Below, in pieces: positions 37,442 to 45,647 of a stretch of DNA of 64,000 nt. The first letter of the stretch is position 1; the number at the start of each line of letters is the position of its first letter. A program made the translations under genes and the position numbers. The stretch lies in the NCBI GenBank assembly GCA_031426915.1, contig JASJPB010000042.1, positions 34,179 through 98,178 on the forward strand. The letters run 5' to 3'. The stretch comes from Sulfurimicrobium sp031426915 (GTDB taxonomy: Bacteria; Pseudomonadota; Gammaproteobacteria; Burkholderiales; Sulfuricellaceae). The notes beneath the pieces are model-generated. The model saw nothing but the letters and a program-made list of their open reading frames with translations, searched no databases and was not told the DNA's origin.

Positions 37442-38661
37442 GGCTGCACTCCGAAAATCAGGCTGCAATTATTGCCGCCAAAACCGAAAGAATTGCTCAT
37501 GACCCGGCGCAAGGGGCGGGAGACTGCCTGCAACTGGATCGCACAGCCGAGTTCCGGGTCGAGCGTGCGGGTAGTGCAGGAGCCGGGCATAAACCCGTTT
37601 TCCAGGCAGATGCAGGAAATAGCCGCTTCCACCGCGCCCGCCGCACCGAGCGTGTGGCCGGTCGCGCCCTTGGTGGAGCTGCACGGCGTATTCGTGCCGA
37701 ACACGCGCTGCATGCCCTGGTCTTCCGCGGCGTCGTTGCTGCGGCTGGAGGTGCCGTGCATGTTGATGTAGTCGATCTCGCCCGGCTGCAGGCGCGCCGC
37801 GGCGAGCGCCTGCTCCATCGCCAGCGCGGCGCCCAGGCCCTCGGGGTGGGGGGTGGACATGTGGTAAGCATCGCTGCTTTCGCCATAACCCAGCAGCGCC
37901 AGCGATCCCGCACCGTTTGCCCCCTCGCCCGCAAGCGGGAGAGGGTTGGGGAGAGGGTATCTTTCCAGCAGGAAGAAGCCCGCGCCCTCGCCGATGGAAA
38001 TGCCCTTGCGCTCCTGATCGCACGGGCGACAAGGCTCAGGTGAAACCAGTTGCAGCGAGTTGAAACCGTACAGCGTCATGGCGCACAGCGAATCCACTCC
38101 GCCCACCACCGCCGCGTCGCACAGGCCGGTTTGCATCAGCCGGGCCGCGCTGGCGAAGACCTTGGCGCTGGAGGAGCAGGCGGTGGAAATGACGAAAGCC
38201 GGGCCGCTCAGACCCAGATAATGGCGCACGAAATCGGCCACGGAACCCATGCTTTGCGTGCCGGCAAAGTGAAAGTCCGCCGGCAGCGCGCCGTCGGCTG
38301 GGTCGCGATGGCGGTAGGCGTGCTCCGTTGCCTGGATGCCTGAGGTGCTGGTGCCGAGAATCACGGCGATGCGCCCGGCGCCGTATTTTTCGCGCGCTGT
38401 TGCGATTGCGGACGCGAAGCCGTCCTGCTCCAGCGCCAGTTGCGCCAGACGGTTGTTGCGGCAGTCGAAACGCTCAAGCGACTGGGGCAGGGCGATGTCT
38501 TCCACGCCGTCCACGCGGCCGATGAAGGTGGGGAGCGGGGCATCGGCGAAATCGTTGGCGCGCAGGCCGGAGCGGCCTTGCAGCAGGGCGGCGCGGGTTG
38601 CGCCTTTGCCGTGGCCGAGGGCGCTGGTGAGGGTGTAATGGGTGATGGAGATTGGGGTCAT
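37438..38661 (-). CDS. Beta-ketoacyl-ACP synthase of the aryl-polyene pathway
   Basis: The 407-residue ketosynthase has the nucleophile in STACSSSAK (C about 161) and the histidines in NMHGTSS (about 302) and GATGHTLGAAG (about 332). It should condense malonyl-ACP onto the aryl starter with the chain-length factor encoded next. The reading frame contains about 16 extra residues near 234-251 (PLPNPLPLAGEG) between FFLLER and ALLGYG. They come from a palindromic repeat that occurs elsewhere in the window; the frame is intact and the active site untouched. No second ketosynthase (ApeR) is seen. Confidence 0.93.
   Translation of the reverse strand: MTPISITHYTLTSALGHGKGATRAALLQGRSGLRANDFADAPLPTFIGRVDGVEDIALPQSLERFDCRNNRLAQLALEQDGFASAIATAREKYGAGRIAVILGTSTSGIQATEHAYRHRDPADGALPADFHFAGTQSMGSVADFVRHYLGLSGPAFVISTACSSSAKVFASAARLMQTGLCDAAVVGGVDSLCAMTLYGFNSLQLVSPEPCRPCDQERKGISIGEGAGFFLLERYPLPNPLPLAGEGANGAGSLALLGYGESSDAYHMSTPHPEGLGAALAMEQALAAARLQPGEIDYINMHGTSSRSNDAAEDQGMQRVFGTNTPCSSTKGATGHTLGAAGAVEAAISCICLENGFMPGSCTTRTLDPELGCAIQLQAVSRPLRRVMSNSFGFGGNNCSLIFGVQP
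37908..37962 (-). repeat. Palindromic repeat inserted in frame in the ketosynthase gene
   Basis: CCCGC-AA-GCGGG followed by AGAGGGTTGGGGAGAGGG has the same layout as the intergenic copies near 36496 and 36535 (palindrome, then GGTTGGG). Within the gene it adds codons for PLPNPLPLAGEG. The motif is a dispersed element rather than ketosynthase sequence. Confidence 0.75.
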
Positions 38662-38729
38662 TGTTTGCTAAATGTATGCAACTTTGCAATTGAATTGTGC
38701 AGGCGTCGCCTGTAACCGGTTTTGTAGAA

Positions 38730-38920
38730 CTATTTGTTCCCGAACATGCCACGTTTGACTTCCGCATGAATCGAATAGTGCTTGGCAATTGAATTCACGA
38801 CGTTCACAAACCATTCGGAGCTATCGGGATGAACATAGATAGACTCAATTAGGCCGTTTATGAAAGCTGGCAAGCCATAACCGTATGGGGTGTCCTTGGT
38901 GGGATTTATGAGGGAATACG
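38730..38920 (-). pseudogene. C-terminal fragment of an unknown gene
   Basis: The minus-strand frame reads LINPTKDTPYGYGLPAFING, then LIESIYVHPDSSEWFVNVVN, ending GMFGNK at a TAG. It looks like real protein but has an upstream in-frame stop and no start codon. It is probably the tail of a gene destroyed at the island boundary. The family is not recognised. Confidence 0.45.
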
Positions 38921-39020
38921 GTCATGAGTGTCAGTTCTAACATTACAGCATTTTCCCCAACACAAACGGCGATAGATCTTGCTTGAGAGTGGTGCTTGAA
39001 GCGCACATCCGCTGTCGTAC

Positions 39021-39305
39021 TCAAGCCACTGCTTCAAGCGATGCAGAGTGCTCGATCTGGTTGCGGTACAAGTCGATCACTGGAAAGCACAGCTCGTAGT
39101 CGCCCCAAACCAATTCGCCGTATTCAAGGCGAAACTTCGCAAAATGGGCCGGATCCAGCCATGCGCGAATATCAGGGTGGAGGGCGTGCGTAAGAAAAGG
39201 TTTGAAGTCAACGGTCTGCTCGGTGTCGTCATCGAATTTCAGGCGGATACAGAAGTCTCCAACCTGTTCGGCAGTGACAATATTGATGGCGGTTGTTGTT
39301 GTCAT
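39021..39305 (-). CDS. DUF2442 domain protein
   Basis: The 94-residue protein has VGDFCIRLKFDDDTEQTVDF and LDPAHFAKFRLEYGELVWGD, the DUF2442 pattern. Such genes often accompany DUF4160 genes in small two-gene cassettes that behave like toxin-antitoxin or accessory modules; activity is unproven. Its ATG overlaps the DUF4160 stop by 4 nt, so they are coupled. Confidence 0.82.
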   Translation of the reverse strand: MTTTTAINIVTAEQVGDFCIRLKFDDDTEQTVDFKPFLTHALHPDIRAWLDPAHFAKFRLEYGELVWGDYELCFPVIDLYRNQIEHSASLEAVA

Positions 39306-39607
39306 TTGAGTTTCCTCGTAATGCGCTCCGGTGTGATGTGCTTATGTAGAACAAAAAAATCAATCCACTTGGCGATGATGTCGTCCGCGCGTGCTCGGGT
39401 GATTTCCTCAAAGTGGCGCATTTCATTGAGGTGGAGCGGGGCACGACCCGCAACCGCAGTGTAACGAATCTCCGAGACTACGCCGTTAATCACGATGATT
39501 TCGGCACGGGATTCACGATCCTGAATTTTGCCATGCACATGGACCGGCTCATGTTCGTTAGCGTAGAACATGATGATTAGCCCGAAATATTCGTAAAGTT
39601 TAGGCAT
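39302..39607 (-). CDS. DUF4160 domain protein
   Basis: The 101-residue protein begins MPKLYEYFGLIIMFYANEHE and contains PVHVHGKIQDRESRAEI, the histidine-rich DUF4160 signature. It pairs with the overlapping DUF2442 gene downstream. The role is unknown; a mobile toxin-antitoxin-like cassette is a reasonable guess from context beside other fragments. Confidence 0.82.
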   Translation of the reverse strand: MPKLYEYFGLIIMFYANEHEPVHVHGKIQDRESRAEIIVINGVVSEIRYTAVAGRAPLHLNEMRHFEEITRARADDIIAKWIDFFVLHKHITPERITRKLK

Positions 39608-39695
39608 GACCCCCGCCGTTAAGCGATCAATGAAAGTGTTCTTTTAACGAGGATTTTACCTCTTTGCCGCGCGACCTGCTGCTGGCATATTCCAG

Positions 39696-39980
39696 CTATG
39701 GCCTTGATTGCCAATAAATCTGGCAGCCTTTGCCAACTTCGATCATTTTGCCGGCGCCGGCAAAATGATACCCAGGGTTGTTTCCGGATGTTTCACATGA
39801 GGTCATTGCGCGCTTGACGGCATCCTCAAAACGCCGCCACTGGCTGTATCCGAGCATGGGCTGCAAATTACGGGCGCTCCAGTATTCGGCCCCGTGCTCA
39901 TTGCTTAGCTTCAGTTCTTCAAAGGATAGTGTGCCATGCATTGGCAATTGCTTGTCCATCCTTACCTCGCGCTCAGACAT
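39696..39980 (-). pseudogene. Truncated DinD-like damage-inducible protein gene
   Basis: The 94-codon frame matches the N-terminus of DinD: FEELKLSNEHGAEYWSARNL, then LGYSQWRRFEDAVKRAMTSC and MIEVGKG. DinD is about 270 residues; everything after the first third is missing. In E. coli DinD interferes with RecA filaments in the SOS response. The start overlaps the upstream nucleotidyltransferase by 8 nt. It is probably non-functional, though a short protein may still be made. Confidence 0.7.
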
Positions 39981-40263
39981 TGACCCTCTCCCTTTCGATG
40001 AAGGGGCGCAGTTCGGGGCGAAGCGCTTTTTCGGTCACCAGGTCCACCGGGCATTCCAGCAAATCTTCCAGATAGAACTGGACACCGAAATAGCGTTTGG
40101 AGGTGGCCGCCCCGTCGAATGCCACGAGCACGTCCACATCGCTATCCTCGCGGGCGGCATCGCGCACCGTGGAGCCGAACAGGGCCAGGCGGGTCACGCC
40201 GAACTGTTCGGCCAACTGTGCCTTGTGCTGGGCGAGTAGCTGCAATGCTCTGCTGCGGTTCAT
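39973..40263 (-). CDS. MNT-type nucleotidyltransferase
   Basis: The 96-residue protein has LALFGSTVRDAAREDSDVDVLVAF, the minimal nucleotidyltransferase GS...DxD motif. In HEPN/MNT toxin-antitoxin pairs this enzyme AMPylates the HEPN toxin. No HEPN gene is adjacent; instead a truncated DinD gene overlaps it. GGAG lies 6 nt before ATG 40263, so I prefer this over the upstream ATG at 40275. Confidence 0.85.
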   Translation of the reverse strand: MNRSRALQLLAQHKAQLAEQFGVTRLALFGSTVRDAAREDSDVDVLVAFDGAATSKRYFGVQFYLEDLLECPVDLVTEKALRPELRPFIERERVNV

Positions 40264-40344
40264 GAATAACTCCATTCGCGGGGGGAATAACCTGCATTCT
40301 ACTTGCTGCCGTAATTATTTTCCCCTGTCATCCAACATGGCCAC

Positions 40345-41379
40345 TCACGTGCACATCTCTTCCGCCACAAACCGCTCCAGAATCTCGAAGTGGTCCTCGA
40401 ACATCTCCGCCCGCCTGGCGTCCAGGCTGGACACCGGAACCCACATCGCCTCGCCGGCATCGTCGCCGGCCCGGACTGCCGGACAGTCGCCCATGTCCAG
40501 ATCGTAGAAATAGGCCATGCTGAACGTGCGCCCGCGCGACGAGCGGTCGGGATGGTCGAACAGTTCCTTGTCCTTGAGGCAGCTTTTCAGATACTCGGGC
40601 GGGAGGGCGATGTTCGTCTCTTCCGCCAGCTCCCTCAGGGACGCGGCCTCGGCCCGTTCGCGCGGGTCGACGAAACCGCCGGGGAGCGCCAGCAACCCCT
40701 TGCCGGGTATGCCCTTGCGGCGGATCAGCAGCACCTTGCCGTTGCACCGCACCACCGCGTCGGCCGTGACGTGCTGCAGGGGGTAGGGTGTCTTGCCCCA
40801 CTTGGCTATTTCCTGTTCGAGTTTCCAGTATTCGTCGCGGATGTCCTCGAACCAGGGCTGCTTGCGCAAGCTCGCCATCATTTCCGGCAACGGCTGCGGC
40901 ATCCAGCCAGCATCCAGCTCATCAGGGCGTTCGTACCAGTTTCTGCGGATCAAGCTTGAACTCAGGTCGGCCTGATTGTCCATTTCGATCAGCTGCCAGT
41001 TCTTGAACAGGCTGAGATAGTAGGACGTGGCATCCTTGAAATGGCCGATTAATCCGATGCTGTTCCTGCCTACCCGCGCGGTGACCTGCTGCTCCAAGGC
41101 GGCGGCCCAGCGCGCGTCGTCGAAGAAATCGCGCATGGGCAGGAATTCGAAGCGGGACAGGGCTTCATCGCCGAGATTGGCACTGATCGCGGCTTGCCAC
41201 ATGGCGATGCGTTCGGCGGCGGTGAACGGATTCTTCGGCGTGCGCGGGCGGTCGGCCGAGCCGATCACGATCACCACATTCCTGCCGCGCGCCAGGGCTG
41301 CTTTCGCGGTTGCGAAGTGCCCGTTGTGAACCGGTTCGAAACGGCCCACGTAGACGACGGCTTCGAGAGTTTGGTTCAT
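40345..41379 (-). CDS. nadM: Bifunctional NMN adenylyltransferase / Nudix hydrolase
   Basis: The 344-residue protein has an N-terminal nucleotidyltransferase domain with VYVGRFEPVHNGH (HxGH near 20) and IGLIGHFKD, and a C-terminal Nudix domain. The Nudix box GGFVDPRERAEAASLRELAEET (about 230-251) retains the catalytic REL.EE. This matches the NadM-Nudix fusion known from Synechocystis and Francisella, which adenylylates NMN to NAD and hydrolyses ADP-ribose. The ATG at 41379 has AAAGGAAA upstream. It is last of the pncA-pncB-nadE-nadM set. Confidence 0.93.
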   Translation of the reverse strand: MNQTLEAVVYVGRFEPVHNGHFATAKAALARGRNVVIVIGSADRPRTPKNPFTAAERIAMWQAAISANLGDEALSRFEFLPMRDFFDDARWAAALEQQVTARVGRNSIGLIGHFKDATSYYLSLFKNWQLIEMDNQADLSSSLIRRNWYERPDELDAGWMPQPLPEMMASLRKQPWFEDIRDEYWKLEQEIAKWGKTPYPLQHVTADAVVRCNGKVLLIRRKGIPGKGLLALPGGFVDPRERAEAASLRELAEETNIALPPEYLKSCLKDKELFDHPDRSSRGRTFSMAYFYDLDMGDCPAVRAGDDAGEAMWVPVSSLDARRAEMFEDHFEILERFVAEEMCT

Positions 41380-41431
41380 GTCATTTCCTTTCAAGCAAAA
41401 GACCGCAGTTCAAGCCACGGGACCACAGCGA

Positions 41432-41557
41432 TGTAGGGTGGGTTAGGCACGCAGTTTGTGCCGTAACCCACCAAGCGTGCCGCAGGCGCTCGTTAAAAGG
41501 TGTTGTGTTGCTGCGCAACGCCTGGTGGGTTACGCAAAAACGCTAACCCACCCTACA
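41432..41557. repeat. 126-bp palindromic repeat, copy A
   Basis: The element is bounded by TGTAGGGTGGGTTAG and CTAACCCACCCTACA, with inner TAACCCACCA and TGGTGGGTTA arms and a GCTGCGCAACGC core. A second copy lies at 44528-44639. It fills the gap between nadE and nadM and has no coding capacity; it behaves like a non-autonomous palindromic (MITE/REP-type) element. Confidence 0.85.
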
Positions 41558-41614
41558 TTTGGCTGTTCACTCTGTGCACTCTGTGTTCTCTGTGGCTAAA
41601 TGATTTTTCCCGGT

Positions 41615-43285
41615 TCAATATTTTGCCGCCACCGGCATCTGCCGCCCGCTGCCGAAGGCGCGCGCACGCACCCGGATGATCGGCGGCGCCTGCCGGCGCT
41701 TGAACTCCGATCCGGCCACCATGCGCCACACCCGTTCGACCAGGGCTTCCTGGCCGTTCGCCGCCAGGTCTGCGACGAAGCGCCTGGCCTGTTGGTATTC
41801 CTCGTGCGGGAGGCGTTCGCCCTCGATCTGGTATTTCAAGATCTCGTCCAGCACCGGGTAGGGCGGCAGGCTGTCCTCGTCCTTCTGGCCGGGTGCCAGT
41901 TCGGCGGAAGGCGCTTTCTCCAGGATGGCGGCGGGGATGGGCGTGGCGGGGAAGTTGCGGTTGATCCACTGCGCCAGCGCGTAGACTTCCGTCTTGTACA
42001 AGTCCCCCAGCGGGTTGAGGCCGCCGTTCATGTCGCCGTAGAGGGTGGCGTAACCCACGCTCATTTCGCTCTTGTTGCCGGTGGAGAGCACCAGCGCGCC
42101 ACGGTGGTTGGAATACGCCATCAAGGCCAGCCCGCGCAGGCGCGCCTGGAGGTTTTCCCGCGTGAGCTTGGAGGGGGCTTCGCCAACGGCGTCCTCGAAC
42201 GCGCCCACTGCCCAATCGAACCCGCCGCCGATCGGCCATTGCAGCAACTCGATGGCGAGGTTTTCGCACAGGGCGCGGGAATCCAGCACGCTGCCGGGCG
42301 ACGAATACGGCCCCGGCAGGGTGATCGCGGTCACGTTTTTTGGGCCGATGGCCAGCGCGGCGAGCGCCAGCACCAGGGCCGAGTCGATGCCCCCGGAACT
42401 GCCGACCACCACCGTTTTCATCCCGGTCTTGGCCACGTAGTCGCGGATGCCCAGGGTCAACTGGGTGAACATGAACGCCTCGCGCGTGTCGTCGAAAGGC
42501 GCGGCGAGTGCCGGTGCGAAGCTTCGGGACGGCAGGTCGAATTGCACGACGCGCAAGTCCTCCGCGAAGCCGGCCATGCGCGTCCGCACTGCGCCCTCGC
42601 CGTTGCAGGCGAAGCTGTGCCCGTCGTAGACGATGGAATCGTTGGCCCCGACCTGGTTCACGTATACCAGCGGCAGGGCGTATTTCGCCGCCAGCCGGGT
42701 GAACAGTTGCTCGCGGCGCTCCGGCTTGCCGATGTCGGAGGGCGAGGCGTTGATGGCGATCACCAGGTCCGCGCCGCGCACGCCTTCCCACGGGTTGGCC
42801 TGGTATTGCGCGCCGTCCTCGTTCCAGCCGTCCTCGCAGATCAGGAAGCCGATTTTTACTCCGTTGCGCGCCCACACCAGCGCCTCGCTGCCCGGCTCGA
42901 AATGGCGCGCCTCGTCGAAGATGTTGTAGGTCGGCAGCAGTTGCTTGTGATACACAGCCACGATGCGGCCGTTCTCGGCAACCACCAGCGAGTTGTAGTG
43001 CGGCTTGCCGTAGCCCTTGTTGCTGGCGGTCACCGCGCCAAACACCAGGGTGACGCCGATTTCTGCGCTGGCCGCGGCAACCTCGTTCAGCGCCGCGTCC
43101 TGGCGCGCGATGAACCAGGGCTCGTCGAGCAGGTCCATGGGGTAATAGCCGGTCAGGGCCAGTTCGGAGAAAACGACAATTCCCGCGCCCTCCGCCTTTG
43201 CCCGCCGCGCGAAGGCAAGCAGCTTCGCGGTGTTGCCCGCAATGTCCCCGACGGTGAAATTGCATTGTGCCAAGGCGATATCCAT
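41615..43285 (-). CDS. nadE: Glutamine-dependent NAD+ synthetase
   Basis: The 556-residue protein has an N-terminal nitrilase-type glutaminase domain: E in VVFSELALTGYYP (about 41), K in YHKQLLPTYNIFDE (about 113) and C in FLICEDGWNEDG (about 149). The C-terminal synthetase has VVVGSSGGIDSALV (PP-loop) and STGNKSEMSVGY. It amidates deamido-NAD using ammonia from glutamine. ATG 43285 follows GAGGAGCAAACGTG and overlaps the pncB stop by one base. Confidence 0.95.
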   Translation of the reverse strand: MDIALAQCNFTVGDIAGNTAKLLAFARRAKAEGAGIVVFSELALTGYYPMDLLDEPWFIARQDAALNEVAAASAEIGVTLVFGAVTASNKGYGKPHYNSLVVAENGRIVAVYHKQLLPTYNIFDEARHFEPGSEALVWARNGVKIGFLICEDGWNEDGAQYQANPWEGVRGADLVIAINASPSDIGKPERREQLFTRLAAKYALPLVYVNQVGANDSIVYDGHSFACNGEGAVRTRMAGFAEDLRVVQFDLPSRSFAPALAAPFDDTREAFMFTQLTLGIRDYVAKTGMKTVVVGSSGGIDSALVLALAALAIGPKNVTAITLPGPYSSPGSVLDSRALCENLAIELLQWPIGGGFDWAVGAFEDAVGEAPSKLTRENLQARLRGLALMAYSNHRGALVLSTGNKSEMSVGYATLYGDMNGGLNPLGDLYKTEVYALAQWINRNFPATPIPAAILEKAPSAELAPGQKDEDSLPPYPVLDEILKYQIEGERLPHEEYQQARRFVADLAANGQEALVERVWRMVAGSEFKRRQAPPIIRVRARAFGSGRQMPVAAKY

Positions 43286-44493
43286 CACGTTTGCTCCTCG
43301 AAATATTTCACCTTGAAGACCTGCGCCAGGTAGGTCAGAAAAGCCTTGTCCCCGCACATCGTCTTGCCCGGGCTGTCGGACAGCTTGGCCACCGGCTGGC
43401 CGTTGGCCTCGACCAGCTTGATCACGATGTTCAGCGCCGGCACTCCCATGTCGTTGCTCAGGTTTGTGCCGATGCCGAAACCCAGGCGGGTTTCGTCGCC
43501 GAAGCGCGCATGCAGCTCCAGCGCCGCCTGCAGCGTCAGCCCGTCAGAAAACACCAGGCGCTTGGTGGCGGGGTCGATGCCCAGCCCGCGGTAATGGGCG
43601 ATGGCCTTCTCGGCCCATTGCACCGGGTCGCCGGAATCGTGACGCAGGCCGTCGAACAGCTTGGCGAAGTACAGGTCGAAATCCGCCAGGAACGCGTCCA
43701 TGCCCACCACGTCGGTCAGCGCGATGCCCAGGTCGCCGCGATATTCCTGCACCCAGTTCTCCAGCGCCATTTTCTGGAAATCGCGTAGCCGGTAACCCAG
43801 CGCCTGGTGCAGTTGCAGGTACTCGTGCGCCATGGTGCCGATGGGCGGCAAGCCGAGGTCCATCGCCAGTTGCACATTGCTGGTTCCCTTGAAGAACTGC
43901 GGCGCTTCCTGAGCGAAACGGCTCACCATCTCGCGCTGCCAGTCCCTGGAATAACGCCGGCGCGTGCCGAAGTCGAAAAACTCGAAGGGGAAGCGGCGCT
44001 CGCCCATGCCGTTCGCGGCATCGCGCAACAGGACGATCTTCGCGTCGAGGCGGCGGCGACCTTCAGCCAGCAAGGGCGCGCTGCCGCAGCGGCTGAAATA
44101 GACCTCGTTGACGATAGCCAGCAGATAAATCTCGAACAGCATCACATGCACCAGCGGCCCCTTGACGCGAATATCCAGGCCGCCCGCGTCGTTCTCCGCG
44201 ATCGAGACATGGCGCCGCTTGAGGCGGAAATCCTCGAGGAAATCGACAAAGCTGGGCTTGATGAAGCGCAGGCTGCGTAGATAGTCCAGTTCGGCGGGCT
44301 GGAACGTCAGCGTGCAGAGTGCGTCGACCTGCCGGTTCACCTCGCCGGCGATGCTGGCCAGGGGGTCGGCGGTCGCATTCCTGCACTTGAATTCGTATGT
44401 CCCTTCCGCCTCCGGGTGCTTGTGCAGCACGGCCTGCAGCATGGTGAACTTGTACAGGTCGGTGTCCAGCAGGGATTGGATGATGGGGTCCAT
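43285..44493 (-). CDS. pncB: Nicotinate phosphoribosyltransferase
   Basis: The 402-residue enzyme makes nicotinate mononucleotide from nicotinate and PRPP with ATP hydrolysis. Signatures are LLDTDLYKFTMLQAVL at the N-terminus, FDFGTRRRYS, GTMAHEYLQLHQAL (near the phosphorylated histidine) and LFDGLRHDSGDP. The ATG at 44493 follows AAAGGAGTCAAC. It is coupled to nadE. Together with pncA it makes the nicotinamide salvage arm. Confidence 0.95.
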   Translation of the reverse strand: MDPIIQSLLDTDLYKFTMLQAVLHKHPEAEGTYEFKCRNATADPLASIAGEVNRQVDALCTLTFQPAELDYLRSLRFIKPSFVDFLEDFRLKRRHVSIAENDAGGLDIRVKGPLVHVMLFEIYLLAIVNEVYFSRCGSAPLLAEGRRRLDAKIVLLRDAANGMGERRFPFEFFDFGTRRRYSRDWQREMVSRFAQEAPQFFKGTSNVQLAMDLGLPPIGTMAHEYLQLHQALGYRLRDFQKMALENWVQEYRGDLGIALTDVVGMDAFLADFDLYFAKLFDGLRHDSGDPVQWAEKAIAHYRGLGIDPATKRLVFSDGLTLQAALELHARFGDETRLGFGIGTNLSNDMGVPALNIVIKLVEANGQPVAKLSDSPGKTMCGDKAFLTYLAQVFKVKYFEEQT

Positions 44494-44527
44494 GTTGACT
44501 CCTTTAAGCGGTTCCACAATCTATCTA

Positions 44528-44639
44528 TGTAGGGTGGGTTAGCGGTTTTTTGCGTAACCCACCAGATGTGCCGTAAGGCACTCATTAATATGTGTTGAGT
44601 TGCTGCGCAACGCTTGGTGGGTTGCTAACCCACCCTACA
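44528..44639. repeat. 112-bp palindromic repeat, copy B
   Basis: This has the same boundaries (TGTAGGGTGGGTTAG and CTAACCCACCCTACA) and the same internal core TTGCTGCGCAACGC as copy A, with a shorter inner arm. It occupies the pncA-pncB interval. Two copies in one operon suggest recent spread or a role in mRNA processing. Confidence 0.85.
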
Positions 44640-45482
44640 TTACATCTGGTCCGTGGAAGCCGCGACGCGCATGCCACGCGCGGTCATTTCGCGCACGAAA
44701 TCCTCGCCCAGATGCTCGAAGCCGCTGACCGGGCTGGTGCAGTCGGTCAGCAGCACCATCTTGCTGATGTTCTGCGCGCCAATGCTGTCGGCGATGTCCC
44801 TGACGGTGTTGGCCACGCAGTGCGAGAGCGCTTCGCCCGCGATCAGGATGGTGTCGGCCTCGGCCAGTTTTCCGATCAGCCTGTCGTTGGTCAGCGTGGC
44901 GGGATCGGCGGGGTCCGGGACTTCGGCCCTTACCGCGCTGTAGTGCTCGGTATAGGGGTTTGAGCCCTTGGTCACGAAGCCGATAGTTTTCAGCCGCTTG
45001 CGCGCCCAGGCAGCGAGGGCGTCCGCAACGGGGGTGTGCATGTTGTGCCCCCAGTCCCCGATCAGGCAGTGCTCCGGCCAGACGACCAGCGCGTAGCGCC
45101 CGTTCCTTTCCAGTGCCTCGACATAGGCCAGGCTGCGCGCCTGGCGGGCGGGATCGCTGGCCCGCCATGACCCGGCGCGCACCTCGGCGGCGCTGATCAC
45201 GGTGAAGGGCGCGGGCGCGGCGCCATCGGCATCGTGCCACCACGACGGGTGGGCGATATCGACCGGGTGATGCGAGTCCAGGGAAACGTGGATCTCGCTC
45301 AGCCGCTCGCCGGCGCGCTCGATGAACGCGGCCAGGCGCTTCATGTCGCGATCCGCCCCGCTCACCGGCAGCGCCGGGCTCAACCGCATGCCGCTTTCCA
45401 GCATGGGACGTTCTCTTTCCGGTATATCGCAGAAATCGTTTTGCGGATCGATTATCAACAGACTGATTTTGGTGTTGGTCAT
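44640..45482 (-). CDS. pncA: Nicotinamidase (cysteine hydrolase family)
   Basis: The 280-residue protein hydrolyses nicotinamide to nicotinate. LLIIDPQNDFCDIPE supplies catalytic D, SLDSHHPVDIAHPSWW the metal-binding histidines, and GEALSHCVANTVRDI the nucleophilic cysteine. It is longer than the E. coli enzyme (213 residues). Its start at 45482 lies 49 nt from the 21-bp palindrome that probably binds NrtR, and it leads the NAD salvage operon. Confidence 0.9.
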   Translation of the reverse strand: MTNTKISLLIIDPQNDFCDIPERERPMLESGMRLSPALPVSGADRDMKRLAAFIERAGERLSEIHVSLDSHHPVDIAHPSWWHDADGAAPAPFTVISAAEVRAGSWRASDPARQARSLAYVEALERNGRYALVVWPEHCLIGDWGHNMHTPVADALAAWARKRLKTIGFVTKGSNPYTEHYSAVRAEVPDPADPATLTNDRLIGKLAEADTILIAGEALSHCVANTVRDIADSIGAQNISKMVLLTDCTSPVSGFEHLGEDFVREMTARGMRVAASTDQM

Positions 45483-45530
45483 GACTGCACCCCTCGCGGA
45501 AATGGTTGCTGCGCAATCACTCTAACAAAC

Positions 45531-45551
45531 ATAGTTGTTTTATACAACTAT
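45531..45551. promoter_or_regulatory. Perfect palindrome, candidate NrtR operator
   Basis: ATAGTTGT-TTTAT-ACAACTAT is a perfect 8-bp inverted repeat in the pncA-nrtR divergent intergenic region. NrtR repressors bind such palindromes in front of NAD genes. Position and symmetry support the call; binding is not shown. Confidence 0.8.
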
Positions 45552-45647
45552 ATTGATTCATATACTCATCCCATTAAAACATAGAGCGATGCCTGATGTT
45601 AGTTGCCTTGTGATACTATATTTTCATGTTATGGAGGGTGTGGAACC

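Noticed and set aside
37438..38661. Primary fatty-acid synthase ketosynthase (FabF)
   Set aside because: The adjacent chain-length factor, AMP ligase, chorismatase and MMPL exporter point to an aryl-polyene role.
41553..43265. 570-codon second minus-strand frame
   Set aside because: It is out of frame with NAD synthetase; the 41615-43285 frame carries all catalytic motifs.
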